Source: Diphasiastrum complanatum (Eukaryota > Streptophyta > Lycopodiopsida > Lycopodiales > Lycopodiaceae). From it: a DNA stretch of 64,000 nt. Of this stretch, positions 58,797-64,000 are shown piece after piece. A program made the translations under genes and the position numbers. Within the stretch, counting starts at the first letter, position 1, and each line of letters starts with the position of its first letter. The notes under the pieces were generated by a model. The model did not search any database, was not told where the DNA came from, and saw only the letters and a list, made by a program, of their open reading frames with translations. The stretch lies in the NCBI GenBank assembly GCA_029204225.1, contig CM055107.1, forward strand, positions 7,890,472-7,954,471, read 5' to 3'.

Positions 58797-60581
58797 ATGG
58801 ACTTGTCAATGAAGGAAATATATCAACTTTTAAAAATATCTCTACTCTTGATATTAACCGCCTGTACTGCAGGTATGTTGAATGTAGATCATGTACCGTT
58901 GATTTCATCTATTGTTGTAGATGTACTTGTTGATTTTATCTATTGTTGTAGATGTACTTAGGTATGTTGAATGTAGATCATGTACTGTTGATTTTAACAA
59001 TTGTTGTAGATGTACTTGTTGATTTATCTATTGTTGTAGATGTACTTGTTGATTTTATTAGAAGTTATATGTTGATGTGTCAACTAGCCTTGTGACATTG
59101 ATCAACTTGAACTGTCAACTACTTTGTTTGACCATTATGTACTTCCACTTTCAGAAATGGTGCATGGTGAGCAACTATTGCCATTGTTTGCTTTTGGAGA
59201 CTCGCATTTGGATACTGGAAATGCTAATAGTTCCATAATTTCACGAAAATTCCCATACGGTGTTTCATGGCCTGGTTTTCCAACTGGACGCTTCTCAGAC
59301 GGTTACACCCTCACTGATTTGATTGGTATGCCTTCTCTCTTTAATCTTCTAGTTATGGCAATTCTCAATCTTTGAGACATTGTATGTTCTCACATAGATG
59401 TTATTTCTCCACAGTTAAGAGAATATTCTCTTCTGCTATTTCACACAAATACTTGGATAATTCTCGCAAGAATGCCATTAAAGGAGTAAACTTTGCTATT
59501 GGTGGCAATGGAGTGTTGAGCAATTCGGAGACGAGTTTCAGTATGCAAGTCGACCAACTCCAAAGCATTATACCACTCTACAAAGTTGCCCAAGCAAAGA
59601 TTCTAGTAATTGTGTCTTTTGGAGCAGATAATTATATAAACCACCTTCAAAACAATGGCTCAATATCGGTACAAATTTCTATGTTCACGCTTTCCATTTT
59701 CCATATAGATACTCAACAGTTACATTTACACGTAAATGCAAGCATTTGAATCCACCTTTATTTCATTGATTCTCTAGCAAAGAGGAGTTGATTGTTGATT
59801 ATATATGTATCAGGGATTGTCAGCTTTGGTCGTTGAAGTAGTTGATGAGATCATCAGTAACTTGCAACGACTTTACAAGATGGGACTGAGAAGATTTGTG
59901 GTATCGAATCTCGGGCGCCTCGATTGCTTACCTATTGAGACAGCTTCTCTATCCTATAGCCAGTGCAGAACAGAAATACAACCTCTAATAGCATTTCACA
60001 ACCACTTATTGGTGCAACATATTAACACAATGCTGGAGAATCTATCAGATGCAGAATTTGTCATCTTAGATCAAAACAAGGCATTCTCTTTTGTCATGGA
60101 CAACGCGAGTCTACTGGGTAATTTGAGACCTCCATCAACACCTTCATATCTACCTACCTTGATAATGTGTTAGCAAAATTTAGTCAATCCATACCATGCA
60201 ATTTCTTTATATGCAAGTGTGATATACAGTATTGTGAAAAATGCTAGGCAAAATATCATTCTAGCTTAATACTTGTATGGGGAGAACTTTTCATGTATAA
60301 AATGCTTCTAACACATTCTGATCCATAGGCTTCACATATGCTCTTGTGTAGGTATCAAGGAGGTTTTCAAGCCTTGTTGTATGGCAAAGATAGGGCAAGC
60401 TAAGTGTGGAGAGATAGGTAAGCAAGGAGAGCCTCTATACAATCTTTGTTCCAATCCACAAAACTATCTATTTTGGGATGACAAACATCTCACTCAAGCT
60501 GGATGGCAAGCGATCACCTCTGTTTACTACAACTCCACCTTGACAACTTTGCCGAGCTGGATGTTGACAAAATCACATTGA
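58797..60581 (+). CDS. GDSL esterase/lipase, five exons, secreted
   Basis: Exons 58797-58872, 59155-59325, 59415-59668, 59814-60117 and 60352-60581 join in frame through GT-AG introns to 344 residues (the family is usually 350-370). Residues 1-25 form a signal peptide with core LLKISLLLILTACTA. Block I LFAFGDSHLDTGNAN holds the nucleophile Ser42. Block II GVNFAIGGNG (106-115) carries the oxyanion Gly. Block III is FGADNY (151-156); the usual family form is G-x-N-D-Y, so Asn and Asp are swapped. Block V FWDDKHLT holds Asp311 and His314. GLRRFVVSNLGRLDCLP is the typical mid-protein motif. The family hydrolyses ester bonds of lipids, cutin precursors or acylated sugars in the apoplast; the substrate is unknown. 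The spacing from block I to block II is about 10-15 residues short. No stop or frameshift breaks the model, so it is probably a real gene. Confidence 0.85.
58892..59057 (+). repeat. ~31-bp tandem repeats in GDSL intron 1
   Basis: Five to six units of TTGATTTTATCTATTGTTGTAGATGTACTT (read in parts: TTGATTTTATC, TATTGTTGTAGATGTACTT), interspersed with two copies of GGTATGTTGAATGTAGATCATG, one of which contains the real donor. Confidence 0.85.
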
Positions 60582-61640
60582 TATATTTCTATATCAACTT
60601 GTCTAGTGTGCAACTTAATCTCTTATATTCATGGGTGACCAGTGGAGATTAAATAACAAGTGATTTGAGCTTATTTCCTAAATGTGTATTGTAGCACTTT
60701 CAAAAGTGCCTAATATGTATTATTTAAAGTTTAAAATCATTGGTAATTTAATGCTAAAATTAGTCTATTTTCATTTATTTTGTTGTGTTTAGAATAATGA
60801 TAATCCTCAAATCAACAGATTTTGTGTGCACATTGTTTTTTCAAATTTGAATCACCTTTACAATAGACTTAACATTCATAGTATTACTACTATGTTTGCA
60901 ATTAGCTTATACTTTTTGTATCATACGTTTAGTACTCGTATGTTATCCTCATTCTTGACCCATTAAACATTCTACTCAACCAAAGTTGTCATACACAAAG
61001 TCCATTGCTCTTGATAGTCCCATATTGTTAAGACAAGTTCAGAACATGTCTTCAACATTCAAAACATTCTACGAAATGTATGAATCTCAGATTAGTTTGT
61101 CATTTACAGTCAAGCTTTTTATCCTACTTACACTATGATTTATGATCCTATTTGTTACATACTTTTTTGAGATCACAACCTCATACATTAGTGTAGTTGT
61201 TGTTCTTGATACATAATAACTCACAATAATGATGATAAAGTCACCAATATAAAAAAGTGAACCTACTCATTATTATCTAATTTACGAATTCTATCATATC
61301 TCTTACCAAAAAAAAAAATTGCAAAAGTTTTTGAGTAAACAATTTGCAATTTATTAAATTTGCTTATTTAGACAAAATAGGTACTTGTACAATGAAGCTT
61401 GCAAATGAGATTTTAACTTTTAAATTTTAGATGAATTAACGAAAAATTGTAAATTCAATAGTAGATAAATGATAAAAGAAAGTGCATAGACATGGACTCA
61501 AGTATTTAATCTTTGGAGAATATATCTATTAAGACATAAAAGAGATACTGTAATGTATTTATTTTATTGTTTAATCGTTTATATTATGATTTTTACATTG
61601 TGTCATTATATACAATTTATTTTTTGATATAATTGCTTGT
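60582..61640. other. No recognisable gene
   Basis: AT-rich downstream flank of the GDSL gene. No clear polyadenylation signal was identified. Confidence 0.5.
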
Positions 61641-61799
61641 GCAAATGGAGAGCTGTTTATTGATTTTATTGATGCAAAAAAAGGAACTCAAAAAATGCAA
61701 ATTTCAACTAGAACTCTGGTGACAAACTGATAAAAATTTTGAACGATTCACGAACAGTTTCGCGAAACTCGAATTATTTCTGTCGAGAATAATTCATGT

Positions 61800-62150
61800 T
61801 GGATCAATCAAGCTCTGTAACACAACAAAACAAAACGAGACGAAATCTAGACGAAAATGAAGCGAAGCGAAGCGAAGCGAAACTTAAACGAGCTTTGACA
61901 TTGATTTATGCTGGAAGCATAGAGATTGTGAAATGACACGAAACGAAACGAAGTGCAAGCATTCGCGAAAAAATCAATCAGGCTCTGTAACGAGATGACA
62001 CGAGATGAAATGAAACATGACGAAATGAAACGAAATGAAACGAAACTTAAGTGAGCTTTGAAATTGATTTGCGCTTATAGCCAAGTGATCGCGAAGCGAA
62101 ACGAAGCGAAACACGAAGCGAAAGCATTCACGAACAAAATCAGTTCATCA
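61800..62150. repeat. ~178-bp tandem repeat with CGAAA minisatellite
   Basis: Two units: each begins ATCAATCA(A/G)GCTCTGTAAC, has a variable run of GAAACGA / GAAGCGA words, continues GAAACTTAA(A/G)(C/T)GAGCTTTGA(C/A)ATTGATTT, a second CGAAACGAA run, and ends GCATTC(G/A)CGAA. Likely part of an LTR of the Copia element beginning at 62.8 kb, as the position fits the 3' flank, but LTR ends were not identified. Confidence 0.75.
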
Positions 62151-62789
62151 AGAATTCAGATATGATCAATGGTCACTGCCGGCTATATCATTCCTACAAT
62201 CCTTCAAAGTGTAGACAGACACTGCTGATCTACGTTAACAAGTTAATATAGCATTCAATGAAATCAAACCAATGTGCAGAATTGAATAAACAAGCGAATC
62301 AGATACACGAATAGTAGCAGACAAAAATACATTTAAGATCATACAATCATACAGATTAATATTCGCATAACAGCTACAATATTATTAATTGATCTTCTGA
62401 TTTTTTGAGCACTGTGCGACATAACACACAGTGCATTGGCGTGAGAGAAATACAATTCTCTCATGAATAATGTCTTGCTTACTAGCAGACTTCTGGATCT
62501 ACAGATCCTCTACAAAATTGTCTCGCTCACAGGCGGACTTGTATTCTGTATTTTTTGTCTTTTTCTGACTTCTTATCTTGCTTACAGTATTATGCATCAA
62601 ACAGAAAGTATATAGTTCACAAACTTTTTCATGTCGCGTCACGTAACTTTCAGATTAGAAGAATTAAACATCTATAATTAATCACGAATTACAAGAGTGG
62701 CAGATTAGCCACAATCTAGAGTACCTCTGCTAATGTCATGATATCTAATCAAATATTTGTAGGCCATGGTACTTGGCTGATCTTTTTGG

Positions 62790-64000
62790 TCATTTGTGGA
62801 GCAAGAAGGATTTTGTGTCATGAAATAATTTTGTGTCATATGTCACGAAATTGTTTTCAAACAATTTTGTGTGTCTTTTTTTGTCAAAATCAGAGTGGAG
62901 AGCTAGCAAGGCTTTGGCACTAGAAATATTTTGTTTCTTCAGCTCCCTCTCAAAGCATGATAGCTTGATGACTCCAAGACTGCTTCGTTGTCTCTCGAAT
63001 AGACCTTTGTCTAGGGCCTTTGTGAAAATGTCAACAACCATGTCTTTCATTCCAATGAAAGTAGTCTGCAGTATCTTCTTCCCGATCAAATCCCTTATTA
63101 AGTGGTACTTGATCGCAATGTGTTTCATCCTTGAGTGAAACACAGGGTCTTTTGTCAGATGTATTGTAGATGTGTTGTCCATCTGCAAAAACAGAGGTTC
63201 ATTCCTCGTTTCACCTAGTTCGTCAAGGAACTATTTGAACCAAATTATTTCGTTGGCCATCTTTGCTGCTGCAAAGTACTCTGCTTCGTAGGATGACTGA
63301 GCCACAATGGATTGCTTCTTGCTGACCCAAAGAATTGCTACTCCTGACGCGATGGTGCATCCTCCTGAGATACTTTTGTAGTCATCCTTGAGGGATGCCT
63401 AGCTAGTATCACTATAGGAAAGCATCTGGAAACCTGCATCACGACAATAACACAAACCAAAATCTTTTGTTAACTGAAGATATTGCAAAATTTGTTTTGC
63501 AATCTTCCAGTGTGTTGAGCCTGGATTTGTGCAGAATTGGCTCATCTTGAACACGACATAAGCAATGTCAAGACGTGTGTTAGCTGCAAGGTACATCAAT
63601 GATCCTATCAGTTTTCTATATGGTGTGAGCTACATCAATTCTCTCTCTTCTTTAGTCCTTGAACAATTTTCGTTCGTTAGTACAGTTTCTGCAAGCATTG
63701 GAGTATTCGCTCCTTTGCAATTCAGCATCCCAAAATCTTCTAGGATTTTCTAGGTATATCTGGACTGATGAAAGTACAATTTAGCTCCCTCATAGTCCAT
63801 GTCAATCTGTAAGCCAAGATAACACATGGCTTCTCCCAAATCTACAATCTCGAGATGTTTCGAGATATCATCCTTCACTTCAGCAATAAGCTTCTCACTC
63901 TTGCAGAGTATCAGAGTGTCATCCACATACACAGCTACAATGATGATCTTCCCCTCTATAATTCTTATATAGACATTGGAATCAGCCATTAGTGGCTTAA
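62790..64000 (-). pseudogene. Copia reverse transcriptase (C-terminal) and RNase H
   Basis: Minus strand, runs off the window's right edge. 63,750-63,989 has IIIVAVYVDDTLIL (catalytic YVDD), HLEIVDLGEAMCYLGLQI and LYFHQSRYT. 63,399-63,599 has YLAANTRLDIAYVVFKMSQFC and ILQYLQLTKDFGL. 62,790-63,188 has MDNTSTIHLTKDPVFHSRMKHI and DMVVDIFTKALDKGLF (RNase H end). Stops separate the parts. The N-terminal RT, integrase and gag should lie beyond 64,000. Confidence 0.88.

Overview
The window looks like gene-poor intergenic DNA from the large, repeat-rich nuclear genome of a land plant. The evidence is several Ty1/Copia elements primed from a TGGTATCAGAGC site, a plant-type CACTA (En/Spm) transposase, a five-exon GDSL lipase with a secretory leader, a decayed aminopeptidase P1 exon with plant-like introns, and long GA/CT microsatellites. 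The clade cannot be fixed from sequence alone; a seedless plant (fern, lycophyte or moss) is possible but unproven. No bacterial, organellar or CRISPR features were seen.

Layout. 0-5.7 kb: a foldback (hairpin) element, a decayed multi-exon gene of an uncharacterised family, and a weak minus-strand coding candidate. 5.74-10.48 kb: an ~88-bp tandem array rich in CACGTG palindromes, split by a complete 4,356-bp Copia element with identical-length 610-bp LTRs and a 5-bp ATTGG target duplication. 10.8-12.0 kb: the most striking gene, a very divergent histone H3-like protein fused to a ~220-residue C-terminal extension. 12.3-17.0 kb: a Copia element broken in two, with a 220-bp CT tract and one copy of a 1.8-kb dispersed repeat between the halves. 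17.9-21.5 kb: degenerate short-repeat DNA and head-to-head Copia scraps. 21.9-25.8 kb: a gag-only (probably Gypsy/LARD-like) unit with a 24-bp tandem array and three zinc knuckles. 25.8-28.4 kb: a CACTA transposon 5' part that includes a SET-like domain, cut by a Copia fragment at 28.4-30.5 kb. 31-35 kb: LTR debris, microsatellites and an aminopeptidase P1 pseudo-exon. 35.4-37.5 kb: a 2-kb degenerate satellite with a ~560-bp higher-order period. 37.5-39.6 kb: Copia gag-PR-IN. 40.4-48.2 kb: two inverted ~1.8-kb arms around 4.2 kb. 50.8-52.6 kb: second, inverted copy of the 1.8-kb repeat. 55.1-56.4 kb: Copia scrap. 58.8-60.6 kb: apparently intact GDSL esterase/lipase gene. 61.7-64 kb: minisatellite and the 3' part of another Copia pol.

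How parts relate. Only the GDSL lipase and the H3-like gene look like candidate functional host genes. The G-box array lies immediately upstream of the H3-like gene and may once have served it and a divergent minus-strand unit before the Copia element separated them. Everything else is mobile-element sequence in different stages of decay, with repeated nested insertions. Exon boundaries, splice sites and repeat ends were read by eye and are approximate unless bases are named.
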